55,064 nt of DNA, from contig NZ_LZHV01000053.1 of NCBI RefSeq assembly GCF_001667275.1, positions 1-55,064 of the forward strand. The letters run 5' to 3'. The notes beneath the pieces are model-generated. The model did not search any database. It was not told where the DNA came from and saw only the letters and a program-made list of their open reading frames with translations. The translations under genes were made by a program, and so were the position numbers. Shown in pieces: positions 1 to 7,766 of this stretch; within the stretch, counting starts at the first letter, position 1; every line of letters begins with the position of its first letter. The stretch comes from Mycobacterium sp. ACS4054 (lineage in GTDB: Bacteria; Actinomycetota; Actinomycetes; Mycobacteriales; Mycobacteriaceae).

Positions 1-178
1 CGCTCGACCCGCCGGGGTTGCCCCCGCCACCGCCTCCGCCGCCGCCACCGTGGCAGCCCGGACAAGGCCCCGGCGGGTCGAGCGGGGCCGCGAAGGCCGA
101 ACCCGCGTTCAATGCGACCGCGGAGAAGCTCAGCCCGGCCGCGACCGCCGCCGCACTGACGACACGTTTCATAGACAT
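1..178 (-). CDS. Secreted glycine-rich protein, 3' end missing
   Basis: This is the first ~59 codons of a gene running off the left edge. ATG at 178 (M-S-M-K-R-V-V) follows an AGAGGGG ribosome site; ATG at 172 is the alternative. Residues 1-32 form a Sec signal peptide: basic start, Ala/Val-rich core, cleavage near A-F-A-A-P. The visible mature part holds CPGCHGG and then a nine-glycine run and N-P-G-G-S, so it is low-complexity and exported. The CxxCH string resembles a c-type heme site, but one short match in a Gly-rich tail is weak evidence. I do not recognise the family. Together with the next two genes it forms a block of exported proteins. Confidence 0.6.
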   Translation of the reverse strand, partial: MSMKRVVSAAAVAAGLSFSAVALNAGSAFAAPLDPPGPCPGCHGGGGGGGGGGNPGGSS

Positions 179-212
179 AGCTGCGTCCCCTCTTGCCTGT
201 CGATCGCCCGCA

Positions 213-677
213 CTACGGGCAGGTCACGTTCAACTCGAATGACTTGGTCACCGCCTGCGGCTGCTGTGGGTTGCTCATGTCGAGCCCGGTCGCGGTGCCC
301 TTGATGGCGTAGGCCTTCCCGTTCACCGCGGCTCCGGCGTTGCCGCCTTGGTTGGGAGCCGCGTCGGAAAAGCCGAGCGTGATCCCGTTGACGCTGCCGA
401 GTCCGACGGAGTGAACGATGGGCGGGGTGGCATTGCTGACCACAGCGCCGACTCCGGCCGTCGGGTCACCGATGCCGATGTTGGTGTTGTCGCCCGCCTG
501 GGCGCAGGTGACCTGGCCGCTGACGTTCTGCGCCTGACCGTCGACGATGACCTGCGGGCCGGATGTCGACGGCGAAGAGCCGGACGAGCCCGTGTTGGAC
601 TTGTTGCTCGAGCAGCCGGCGCACGCCGCGGCCACCACGGCCACGCCCGCCACGCCGACGACGATCCCACGCTTCAC
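213..677 (-). CDS. LpqH (19-kDa antigen) family lipoprotein
   Basis: A 154-aa secreted lipoprotein close in sequence and length to M. tuberculosis LpqH. It shares the M-K-R-G start, the C-S-S-N-K-S segment after lipidation, V-D-G-Q-A-Q-N-V-S-G for LpqH's D-G-K-D-Q-N-V-T-G, I-G-I-G-D, the S-V-G-L-G-S-V-N-G block and a K-S-F-E-L-N-V-T-C-P ending. Lipidation is probably at C22 (A-C-A-G-C); C19 is possible because the -3 residue of C22 is Cys rather than Leu. Residues 23-42 are a Ser/Gly/Thr-rich linker. LpqH-type proteins are cell-envelope antigens and TLR2 ligands. The true lpqH lies elsewhere in M. tuberculosis (Rv3763), so this is likely a paralogue. Confidence 0.85.
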   Translation of the reverse strand: MKRGIVVGVAGVAVVAAACAGCSSNKSNTGSSGSSPSTSGPQVIVDGQAQNVSGQVTCAQAGDNTNIGIGDPTAGVGAVVSNATPPIVHSVGLGSVNGITLGFSDAAPNQGGNAGAAVNGKAYAIKGTATGLDMSNPQQPQAVTKSFELNVTCP

Positions 678-813
678 TAACGCTCTCCTTCGTGTCGCTG
701 GTGTCGCACTGAATAACTCGTTGGGCCCGTTACGTAGCGAGCTCCGACCGCGGCCGTGGATACCCCGTCCCGATCAGTGACAAACGCTATGTATTTGCTG
801 TGCAAGCGGGCCG

Positions 814-1461
814 TCAGGGCAGGACGTGCAATCCCCATCTGCCCAGCAGCGGATCGATGAGCGTGAAGTAGGTCGTGTAGTCGTCCCCGTCGGGTGATGA
901 CATCAACAGACCGACCGCACTGACCGTGCCGTCCGAGTTCTTCACGAAACCCGGGCTGCCGCTGTCGCCGTTGAGGCTGTACACGCTGGCTTCGACGACG
1001 CCGCCGTCGACATGCTTGACCACACCACAGGTCTCACCGGTGACGGCACCCAATTTGCAGAACGGCATCCCCTGGCGAATCTGGCCCGCGCTCAACACAT
1101 CCCGGACCTCGTACGTTCCGCCGACATGTCCGAATGGCGCTCCGACGCTCGGGTCGAGCAGGATGATCGCGGCGTCTTTCGTGTCGCCTTCCTTCTCGCT
1201 GGCGGTGATTCTCCCTAGCGGAACGTCATTTCCGTACGTCCACAACGAACCATCGTGGGCGTCACAGTGGCCGCTGGTCATCAGGTAATAGCTGCCGTCG
1301 TTGCCCTGCGCCGCGAAACCCGCTGTGCACGAGCTGTTTTCGTCGTCCACCTTGATGCCCGGGGTAACGCTTCCGTCCGCTCGCGCCGGATGCGCCAACG
1401 TCGTCGCGGCGACGACCACAGCACCGACCAGCCCCAACCCTCGCAACCACCGCATGGCCAC
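814..1461 (-). CDS. Secreted trypsin-like (S1) serine protease
   Basis: A 215-aa exported protease. Residues 1-28 are a signal peptide ending near A-R-A-D. The chymotrypsin-fold triad is visible: His65 in T-S-G-H-C, Asp96 in K-D-A-A-I-I-L-L, and Ser167 in N-G-D-S-G-S-P-G. C45/C66 and C135/C145 are placed to form the usual disulfides. There is no C-terminal PDZ or transmembrane segment, so it is a minimal soluble enzyme of the alpha-lytic/streptogrisin kind. The start is GTG 1461 or ATG 1455; an AGAGG site lies just upstream of both. Substrate unknown. Confidence 0.88.
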   Translation of the reverse strand: MAMRWLRGLGLVGAVVVAATTLAHPARADGSVTPGIKVDDENSSCTAGFAAQGNDGSYYLMTSGHCDAHDGSLWTYGNDVPLGRITASEKEGDTKDAAIILLDPSVGAPFGHVGGTYEVRDVLSAGQIRQGMPFCKLGAVTGETCGVVKHVDGGVVEASVYSLNGDSGSPGFVKNSDGTVSAVGLLMSSPDGDDYTTYFTLIDPLLGRWGLHVLP

Positions 1462-1628
1462 GCCGCCTCTCTTGATGTGTCGGGCAGCATGCTAACAGCG
1501 CGAGCAGCGTTGGGCCGCCCGGACGGCAAGTCCCGTCCGCCGGCCGAACGCAAGCGAATTGACGTGAGCGACACAACGTTTAGCGAATGCCCCGTCGGAC
1601 AAGGACTTTCGCGCGGACAACAGACGGA

Positions 1629-2501
1629 TCAGCCGGCGACGTGCCGGGCAAGGAAACTCAGCACCGCGTCGGCGAAAATGTCGTTGCGGTCGCCGGCGAC
1701 CATGTGCCCCGCCCCGCGCACGTCGGTGAACTCTACCTGCGGAAAGCGGGCCAGGAACTCGTCGGCGCGTTCCTGGCTGACCAGATCACTCATCTGGCCC
1801 CGAACCAACAACATCGGCACGCGATCGCGCAGGATCGCCTCCACGGCCGCGTGCATGCGATCGGGGTCGGTGACCTCGAAGGGCGGATACGCGGCGGTCC
1901 CGCTGATGAACTGGGGGTCCCAGTGCCAGTACCAACGATCGCCACGGCGGCGCAGATTCGTGGTCAGGCCGTCGAGGTCGGTTGGCCGGGGCCGGTGCGG
2001 GTTGTACTCGGCGATCGCGTCGGCGACCTCGTCAAGCGAGGCGAACCCCGTTTCCACCCGATCGGACATGAAGGCATGAATCCGATTGGCCCCGGACTGG
2101 TCCATGTTCGGCACGATGTCCACCAACACGACCGCGCTGGCGATGCCAGGCGAAAGCTCCCCCGCCAACAGCATCGAGGTGAACCCACCCAACGAGGCGC
2201 CGACCAGCACCGGTTGTGGGGGCAGCGCGCCGAGCACCTGCTGCACGTCGCTGGCGAAACTGACGACGCGGTAGTCGCCCTCGTCGGACCAGTCGGACTC
2301 GCCGTGCCCGCGCAGGTCGACGGTGACGGCCTGCCAACCCCGCTGGGCCACGGCGGCGGCGGCCTTGCCCCACGACCGGCGGGTCTGCCCGCCGCCGTGC
2401 AGGAACACCACGGCCCGCGCCTGCGGATCGCCCAGCCGGTCGGCGACGATGCGCACGCCGCCGGGCCCCTGGATCGAGAACGGTTCAACTGCCATGGGCA
2501 T
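1629..2501 (-). CDS. Alpha/beta-fold hydrolase
   Basis: A 290-aa cytosolic alpha/beta hydrolase without signal peptide. It has the oxyanion H-G-G-G (35-38), the nucleophile elbow G-A-S-L-G-G with Ser103, an acid in the R-G-Q-M-S-D strand and the catalytic His266 in G-A-G-H-M-V. This layout is shared by non-heme haloperoxidase (Bpo)-like esterases and epoxide hydrolases; the epoxide-hydrolase nucleophile would be Asp, so an esterase or perhydrolase is more likely. The start (ATG 2501 or 2495) is divergent from the amidase at 2558, giving a 56-bp shared promoter region. Substrate not predictable. Confidence 0.85.
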   Translation of the reverse strand: MPMAVEPFSIQGPGGVRIVADRLGDPQARAVVFLHGGGQTRRSWGKAAAAVAQRGWQAVTVDLRGHGESDWSDEGDYRVVSFASDVQQVLGALPPQPVLVGASLGGFTSMLLAGELSPGIASAVVLVDIVPNMDQSGANRIHAFMSDRVETGFASLDEVADAIAEYNPHRPRPTDLDGLTTNLRRRGDRWYWHWDPQFISGTAAYPPFEVTDPDRMHAAVEAILRDRVPMLLVRGQMSDLVSQERADEFLARFPQVEFTDVRGAGHMVAGDRNDIFADAVLSFLARHVAG

Positions 2502-2557
2502 CAGGTGATACTAAGCCGCTTCAATACGATGCAGCGGGGCGTCCAGAGGAGAAACCG

Positions 2558-4042
2558 ATGCATCTTGACGAGTACATGACCTTGGACGCGACCGCGTTGG
2601 CCGAGCTCGTCGAGCGCAAGCACGTCGCGCCGGCCGAACTTCTCGCGTTGGCACGGCAGCGAGCGGACGCGGTGAACCCCCGGCTGAACGCGATCGTCAG
2701 ACGCCTCGGCGAGGTGGCGGACACCCGGGCCGCCGACCCGAACCTGCGCGGCCCGTTCGCGGGTGTGCCCTTCGTGATCAAGGACCTCGCCCAGGAGTAC
2801 CGCGGCTTTCCCACCTCGAGCGGTTCCCGGTCCCTGGCCAACGACGTGGCCGACCGGCACGCCCTGGTGACGCAGCGGTTCCTGGACGCGGGGTTGGTGA
2901 TCTTCGCGATGACCAACACTCCCGAGTTCGGCGCCAAGGGCGTCACGGAATCCGATTACTGGGGCCCCGCGCGCAACCCGTGGAACACCGCGCACACACC
3001 CGGCGGCTCCTCCGGCGGCTCCGGTGCGGCGGTCGCGGCCGGGATCGTGCCGGCGGCCGGGGCCAACGACGGTGGCGGATCGATCCGCATCCCCGCCGCG
3101 TGCAACGGGCTCGTCGGCCTGAAGTTCAGCCGCGGGCTGTCGCCGTACGGGCCGCAGACCGGTGAGCCGATGTTCGGGATGGTGACCCAGGGCGTCGTGT
3201 CCCGCACCGTGCGCGACAGCGCCGCGCTCTGCGACGCGATCGTCGGCCGCGATCCGCACGCCGCGTACGAAGTCGCGCTTCCGCCAATGGGTTTCACCGA
3301 GCACATCCGGCGCCGCCCCGCCGCGCTGCGAATCGGGTACTCGTGGTCCTCGGCGATCAACCCGCATCCGGACCGGGAGGCCGTCGCCGCGGTGGAACGC
3401 GCGGCGGCACTCCTTGCCGACCTGGGGCACCACGTGGAGGAGGTCGCGCCCCCGTACGACGACGACGCGCTGGCGCGCGACTTCCTGACAATCTGGTTCG
3501 CTCAGCTGTATCAACACGTCGCCGACGCCAAACAGCGCACCGGCGCCCGGGACCGCGATTTCGAGGCCGACACGCTGGCCGTGAGCGAATTGGCCAGGGC
3601 CACCGGCGTTTTGCCGCCCATCTTCGCGCTGGAAAACCGCAACAACCACATCCGGTCGCTGGCGACCTTCCACGAACGCTTTGACTGCTTGCTGACGCCC
3701 ACCCTGGCCGCCCCGCCCCTGCGGATCGGCGCCACCGCGACGTCACGCCCGCTCCAACGGCTGGCGAGGGCCGCCAGTACGCTGCGGGCGGGAAAGGCGT
3801 TGGCGCGCAGTGGAATCCTCGACCAGTTGATCCGCGAGAACCTGGGCTGGGTGCCCTACACGCAGCTCGCCAACATCACCGGGCGCCCCGCGATCAGCGT
3901 GCCGCTGCATTGGACGGACGCCGGGCTTCCCCTCGGCGTGCAGTTGGTCGGGCGATTGGGCGCCGACGGCGACCTGCTGCAGCTGGCGGCCCAGCTGGAG
4001 GAAGCCAGCCCGTGGGCGCACCGGTATCCGGCGCCCGCGTGA
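2558..4042 (+). CDS. Amidase-signature family amidase
   Basis: A 494-aa enzyme of the amidase-signature family, which hydrolyses carboxamides with a Ser-cisSer-Lys triad. The triad is visible: Lys75 in P-F-V-I-K-D-L, cis-Ser151 in P-G-G-S-S-G-G-S and nucleophile Ser175 in G-G-G-S-I-R-I-P. The 24-residue spacing between the serines is the family norm. It has no signal peptide and is probably cytosolic. GAGGAG seven bases before ATG 2558 fixes the start. M. tuberculosis has several Ami paralogues (AmiA2, AmiB2, AmiC, AmiD); I cannot assign this one to any of them. Confidence 0.9.
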   Translation: MHLDEYMTLDATALAELVERKHVAPAELLALARQRADAVNPRLNAIVRRLGEVADTRAADPNLRGPFAGVPFVIKDLAQEYRGFPTSSGSRSLANDVADRHALVTQRFLDAGLVIFAMTNTPEFGAKGVTESDYWGPARNPWNTAHTPGGSSGGSGAAVAAGIVPAAGANDGGGSIRIPAACNGLVGLKFSRGLSPYGPQTGEPMFGMVTQGVVSRTVRDSAALCDAIVGRDPHAAYEVALPPMGFTEHIRRRPAALRIGYSWSSAINPHPDREAVAAVERAAALLADLGHHVEEVAPPYDDDALARDFLTIWFAQLYQHVADAKQRTGARDRDFEADTLAVSELARATGVLPPIFALENRNNHIRSLATFHERFDCLLTPTLAAPPLRIGATATSRPLQRLARAASTLRAGKALARSGILDQLIRENLGWVPYTQLANITGRPAISVPLHWTDAGLPLGVQLVGRLGADGDLLQLAAQLEEASPWAHRYPAPA

Positions 4043-4043
4043 C

Positions 4044-4214
4044 TTATGTCTCGGGCCCGTCCGCCGGGTGATCGCCTCGCCACAGCCGGGCGAACCGCTT
4101 GGCGACGTCGCCAAGCCTGGTCCCCGCTCGTTGAGAGGCCTTGATCCTGCCCAGAGTCTGCTTCCCCTCCGCGGCGTAGTCCTTGACGGTTTCGTCGCCT
4201 TCCTCAGCGCGCAT
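4044..4214 (-). CDS. Small charged hypothetical protein (56 aa)
   Basis: A short open frame from ATG 4214 to TAA 4044. GGAGG lies 9-10 bases before the ATG, and third positions show the expected G/C bias. The product begins M-R-A-E-E-G-D-E-T-V-K-D-Y, is highly charged, has no signal or membrane segment, and is probably mostly helical, with acidic ends and a basic middle (K-R-F-A-R-L-W-R). It lies tail-to-tail with the amidase, one base apart. I do not recognise the family. Confidence 0.55.
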   Translation of the reverse strand: MRAEEGDETVKDYAAEGKQTLGRIKASQRAGTRLGDVAKRFARLWRGDHPADGPET

Positions 4215-4356
4215 CCTTAAAAACCTCCGTCTTGCTGCTCGGCGTCTGCCACTCGGCCGTTCCCGCGGCCCGCTGGCGTCCTCATCGGGTCTTCCCGATC
4301 GGCTCAGGGTTGCCTACCCGCCGACCCCGGGGAGCGAAACGCCGGCGTCGGCCGCC

Positions 4357-5505
4357 TCAGGACACCGGCTCCTTGCCGACCTTCACCGGCGCGGCGCTGG
4401 GCGGCACCGTGAGCAGGTTGCCGCGCAGGCTGCCCCGCGCGGTGCGGACGGCCACCAACAGCCAGGTGAACAACAGCCCGGCATACGCGATCACCGCGGC
4501 CACCCGAAACGCCGGCAGATGAGTGTGGCCGGCGAGCTGCGAGGTTCCGGTGACGAAGGTTCCGACCGGGAAGGTCAGGCTCCACCACGTCAGGGCGAAC
4601 GGCATACCGCGCCGCAGCGTGCGCACGGTCAGCGCGGTGGCCATCGCGATCCACAACACCGCGAAGCCCCACACCGGAACCCCGTAGAGGATCGCGAAGG
4701 CGTTCAGGTCCTCGGCCAAGTCGGGAGCGACCGCGAGCCCCGCGCTGGCGCCCAAAAGCCCCGCGGCGGTGATGGATTGGCCGAGTGGCCCCAACACGAT
4801 CCACAGCGTGGGCACCCGGGCCGAGCCCGATGTGCCGTACAGGGTCAGGCGCGCCCAGATCATCGCGATGATGTTCAGCGAGGCCAGCAGCGACAGCCCG
4901 AACATCGCGTAGCAGCCGAAGAGCATGGTTTCCCGACCGGTGCCGGCCGCCATGTGCGGCAGCAGCAGGGCTCCGGTGGCCGCGGCCACCATGGGCGGTA
5001 CCACCGGCATCAGCCACCCACCGAAGGCCGCGTCGGGCCCGACGTTGTGCTGGGTGAACATCAAGAACGGGATGCTCACCGCGGTGAACAGCCCGCCCAG
5101 CGTTCCGCCGGTCCACAACACCCAGTCCAGGTCGACGACGACGCGCTCACCCAACAGATCCCGGCCGACGAGCACCGCCCCCGCTCCGACCGTCATCAGC
5201 GCCATCGGCGCGGCGCCGTAAAAGTGCGCCATCTGCGGATTGCGCGCGTGACTGCGCGCCACGGTGGGGTGCCGCAACCAATGCCCCCCGACCAGGACGA
5301 TCAGCGCCACGAGCAGCACGGCGGCGATCACCCAGACCGTTTGCGCGAACGCGCGCAATCCCACCACGTGCACCGGCAGCGTGGCGCCGGCGACGGCCAC
5401 GATCCCGGTGCCCATCACCGACGCGAACCAGTTGGGTCCGATGTTGCCCAGTACCTCGACCCGGGTCTGCGGCGACGCCGCGCCGTCCGGATTTGCAGTG
5501 GCCAT
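4357..5505 (-). CDS. TehA/SLAC1-type (TDT family) membrane transporter
   Basis: A 382-aa polytopic protein with about ten hydrophobic helices spanning most of its length. It opens with G-N-I-G-P-N-W-F-A-S-V-M-G-T-G-I-V, the N-terminal signature of the tellurite-resistance/dicarboxylate transporter (TDT) family, which includes TehA, malate transporters and plant SLAC1 anion channels. The expected activity is anion or dicarboxylate movement across the inner membrane; the substrate cannot be read from sequence. The first 20 residues are polar and the last 25 end in a short cytosolic tail. It is divergent from the small membrane gene at 5566, with 60 bp between. Confidence 0.85.
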   Translation of the reverse strand: MATANPDGAASPQTRVEVLGNIGPNWFASVMGTGIVAVAGATLPVHVVGLRAFAQTVWVIAAVLLVALIVLVGGHWLRHPTVARSHARNPQMAHFYGAAPMALMTVGAGAVLVGRDLLGERVVVDLDWVLWTGGTLGGLFTAVSIPFLMFTQHNVGPDAAFGGWLMPVVPPMVAAATGALLLPHMAAGTGRETMLFGCYAMFGLSLLASLNIIAMIWARLTLYGTSGSARVPTLWIVLGPLGQSITAAGLLGASAGLAVAPDLAEDLNAFAILYGVPVWGFAVLWIAMATALTVRTLRRGMPFALTWWSLTFPVGTFVTGTSQLAGHTHLPAFRVAAVIAYAGLLFTWLLVAVRTARGSLRGNLLTVPPSAAPVKVGKEPVS

Positions 5506-5565
5506 AGCTGAGAAACCCTACTGCGCCACACCGAATCCGGCCGGTGCGCCGCATACACTCCAACG

Positions 5566-5841
5566 GTGATGCATCCGGCGCCAACGACGAGGCGGGCATT
5601 CAACAGGCTCCCGCTGATGATCGGGATTGCGGTGGTGGTGACGCTCGCCGTTCTCGCCGTACCGATCAAGCAACGATGCGGAGCGCCGGGCCTGTCGTGC
5701 GCGACGGCGGTCGACCGCCAGGGCAACGTGCACTACTACTACGAGGTCGAGCCTCTCGGTGTGTACTTCGCCGAGATCCTGACGGGATCGAACATCACCA
5801 TTTTCTACGATTCCGGCGAGGACATGGTCAAAGCCCGCTAG
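5566..5841 (+). CDS. Small single-pass membrane or exported protein
   Basis: A 91-aa protein starting at GTG 5566 or ATG 5569. A basic N-terminus (T-T-R-R) precedes one hydrophobic helix, about residues 16-34, and then a ~57-residue extracytoplasmic domain with two cysteines (K-Q-R-C-G-A-P-G-L-S-C), which could form a disulfide, and the aromatic stretch V-H-Y-Y-Y-E-V. I do not recognise the family and no function can be assigned. It sits alone between the transporter and the cpsA promoter. Confidence 0.6.
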   Translation: MMHPAPTTRRAFNRLPLMIGIAVVVTLAVLAVPIKQRCGAPGLSCATAVDRQGNVHYYYEVEPLGVYFAEILTGSNITIFYDSGEDMVKAR

Positions 5842-6007
5842 CCGTCGTATCGGCTCGATAACGAGTTCGAGTCGGTCCCGCCGGCGATGTGACCTAGTCG
5901 AAACCGCCGCGCGACGCCGACACGAGAATGCGCTGGTCAAGCGCGAATTTCCGGCGTTAATCCGTGACTGGCCCGCCGCATGCGCCCGGCCCGCGGTGCT
6001 TTTTCGA

Positions 6008-6038
6008 TTGGGGGCTTCACAGCAAGCTAACGCATACT
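6008..6038 (+). promoter_or_regulatory. Candidate promoter for cpsA
   Basis: TTGGGG (6008-6013) and CATACT (6033-6038) are separated by 19 bp, a plausible -35/-10 pair for a mycobacterial housekeeping sigma factor, though the spacer is slightly long. Transcription would start near 6044-6046, at the ATG of the 24-codon frame upstream of cpsA. This is inference from sequence only. Confidence 0.3.
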
Positions 6039-6045
6039 TGACACC

Positions 6046-6120
6046 ATGCTGGAAGCGACATCGCCGCAAACCGCCGTTGCGGTGCCCGGCAATGCGCTGG
6101 GTCCGGGCAGAGTTTTGTGA
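6046..6120 (+). CDS. Possible 24-codon leader peptide upstream of cpsA
   Basis: ATG 6046 opens a 24-codon frame whose TGA (6118-6120) overlaps the cpsA ATG at 6120 as TGATG, the arrangement used for translational coupling. A candidate promoter ends about 8 bp upstream, so the message could be leaderless. The frame is GC-rich at third positions but too short for composition to be decisive. It could equally be chance. Confidence 0.25.
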   Translation: MLEATSPQTAVAVPGNALGPGRVL

Positions 6121-7676
6121 TGGCCCGCTCGGGCGGTGCCCATCGCCGTCATCGAGCCGTCCGTCAACCCTCACGTTTCCGCAAGGGGCTGACGCGTACC
6201 TTGGGCGCGCTGGTCTCGGTGGCGGCGATCGGCCTGACCGGGGCGGGGTACTACGTGGCCCACGGCGCGCTGGGCGGCATCACCGTTTCCGACGCCCTGC
6301 GGCCCGACGACCCGCGGTCCAGCGGCGACGACATGAACATCCTGCTGATCGGGCTGGACTCCCGCAAGGATCAGGACGGCAACGACCTGCCCTGGTCGAT
6401 CCTCAAGCATCTGCACGCCGGCGATTCCGACGACGGCGGGTACAACACCAACACGCTGATCCTGGTCCACGTCAGCGCCGACAACAAAGTGGTGGCCTTC
6501 TCCATCCCCCGCGACGACTGGGTGCCCTTCACCGGGGTTCCCGGATACAACCACATCAAGATCAAGGAGGCGTACGGGCTCACCAAGCAGTACGTCGCGA
6601 ACAAGCTCGCCAATCAGGGCGGCGTCAGCCAGAAGGAACTCGAGACCAAGGGCCGTGAGGCCGGTCGCGCCGCCACCCTGCGCGCGGTGCGCAACCTGAC
6701 CGGCGTCCCGATCGACTATTTCGCCGAGGTGAACCTGGCCGGGTTCTATGACCTGGCGCAAACCCTCGGCGGGGTGGAAGTGTGCCTCAACCATCCCGTC
6801 TACGACTCGTATTCCGGCGCGGACTTCCCGGCCGGGCGGCAGACGCTGGACGCGTCCCAGGCGCTGTCCTTCGTCCGGCAGCGCCATGGCCTGGAGAACG
6901 GGGACCTGGACCGCACCCACCGCCAGCAGGCGTTCATCTCGTCGGTCATGCAGGAGCTGCAGGCGGCGGGCACTTTCACCAACCTGGACAAGCTCAAGAG
7001 CCTCATGGCGGTGGCGCGCAAGGACGTGGTGCTCTCGGGCGGCTGGGACGAGGAGATGATCCAGCGCCTGGGTTCGCTGGCCTCCAGCGGCAACGTCGAG
7101 TTCCGGACGCTGCCGGTGGTGCGCTACGACAACATCGACGGCCAGGACGTCAACATCATCGACCCGGCCGCGATCAAGGCCGAGGTGGCCACCGCGATCG
7201 GCGCCTCACCGACGACTACGGCGCCCGCCACCACGGCCGCCAAGCCGAGCCCGTCGACCGTCGTCGACGTGGTCAACGCCGGCAGCATGAGCGGACTCGC
7301 GAGCGAGGTGGCCCGCGCGCTGAAGAACCACGGCTACACGACGGGCCAGACCCGCGACCGCAATTCGGGCGAACCGACCGCCAGCACGGTCGCGTACGGC
7401 GCCGGGGCGGAGACCGACGCGGGCAACGTGGCCAAACTGCTCGGCCTCGACGCCCCTAGCCATCCCGATCCCAGTGTCCAGCCCGGCCACATCAGGGTGA
7501 CCGTCGATACCAACTTCTCGGTGTCGATGGTCGACGACGCCACGACGGACGAAAGCGCCAGCACCACAACGTCAAGCAAGGCCAAGACCTACTACTACAA
7601 CGGCACCACCACGACCTATCCGACGCCCGATCAGGGGAAGCCGATCGACGGCGGCGGCGTGCCGTGCGTTAACTAG
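6117..7676 (+). CDS. cpsA: CpsA, LytR-CpsA-Psr (LCP) cell-wall ligase
   Basis: A 519-aa membrane-anchored LCP protein, the counterpart of Rv3484. Order: a basic cytosolic N-terminus, a transmembrane helix (about 28-50), the LCP catalytic domain (about 75-250) with M-N-I-L-L-I-G-L-D-S-R and I-P-R-D-D-W carrying the conserved Asp/Arg residues for lipid-diphosphate binding, a Thr/Pro/Ala linker (about 360-380), and a LytR_C domain with V-V-D-V-V-N-A-G-S. LCP proteins join arabinogalactan to peptidoglycan; M. tuberculosis CpsA also blocks LC3-associated phagocytosis. The C-terminus is a Ser/Thr/Tyr-rich tail. Start: GTG 6117 or ATG 6120; the ATG reading M-A-R-S-G-G-A-H is preferred. Confidence 0.93.
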   Translation: MMARSGGAHRRHRAVRQPSRFRKGLTRTLGALVSVAAIGLTGAGYYVAHGALGGITVSDALRPDDPRSSGDDMNILLIGLDSRKDQDGNDLPWSILKHLHAGDSDDGGYNTNTLILVHVSADNKVVAFSIPRDDWVPFTGVPGYNHIKIKEAYGLTKQYVANKLANQGGVSQKELETKGREAGRAATLRAVRNLTGVPIDYFAEVNLAGFYDLAQTLGGVEVCLNHPVYDSYSGADFPAGRQTLDASQALSFVRQRHGLENGDLDRTHRQQAFISSVMQELQAAGTFTNLDKLKSLMAVARKDVVLSGGWDEEMIQRLGSLASSGNVEFRTLPVVRYDNIDGQDVNIIDPAAIKAEVATAIGASPTTTAPATTAAKPSPSTVVDVVNAGSMSGLASEVARALKNHGYTTGQTRDRNSGEPTASTVAYGAGAETDAGNVAKLLGLDAPSHPDPSVQPGHIRVTVDTNFSVSMVDDATTDESASTTTSSKAKTYYYNGTTTTYPTPDQGKPIDGGGVPCVN

Positions 7677-7709
7677 CTAGCGGCGATCGCGAGCGCGGCG
7701 AAGCCGGGC

Positions 7710-7740
7710 GCTGGGGGTACCCCCGCGAAGCTGGGGGACG
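7710..7740. repeat. GGGGGTACCCCC palindrome with adjacent imperfect repeat
   Basis: Positions 7713-7724 read GGGGGTACCCCC, a perfect 12-bp palindrome. The 5' context GCGAAGCCGGGCGCTGGGGG is followed by a similar GCGAAGCTGGGGGACGG. It lies between the ends of cpsA and the convergent SDR gene, so a bidirectional terminator or a dispersed intergenic repeat are both possible. There is no T tract. Confidence 0.4.
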
Positions 7741-7766
7741 GGTCGCCGCCATAGGGCCAGCGCCGG

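Noticed and set aside
1..178. CxxCH in the first protein as a cytochrome c heme site
   Set aside because: Single short match inside a Gly/Pro low-complexity stretch, and the rest of the protein is not visible.
18..242. Plus-strand open frame starting with a long proline run
   Set aside because: It is the antisense of the Gly-rich tail and signal peptide of the truncated minus-strand gene; no ribosome site.
5857..5870. KstR-like gataacgagttcga downstream of the small membrane gene
   Set aside because: One fixed flank is wrong (G for T) and it lies about 190 bp from the nearest downstream start with no steroid gene nearby.
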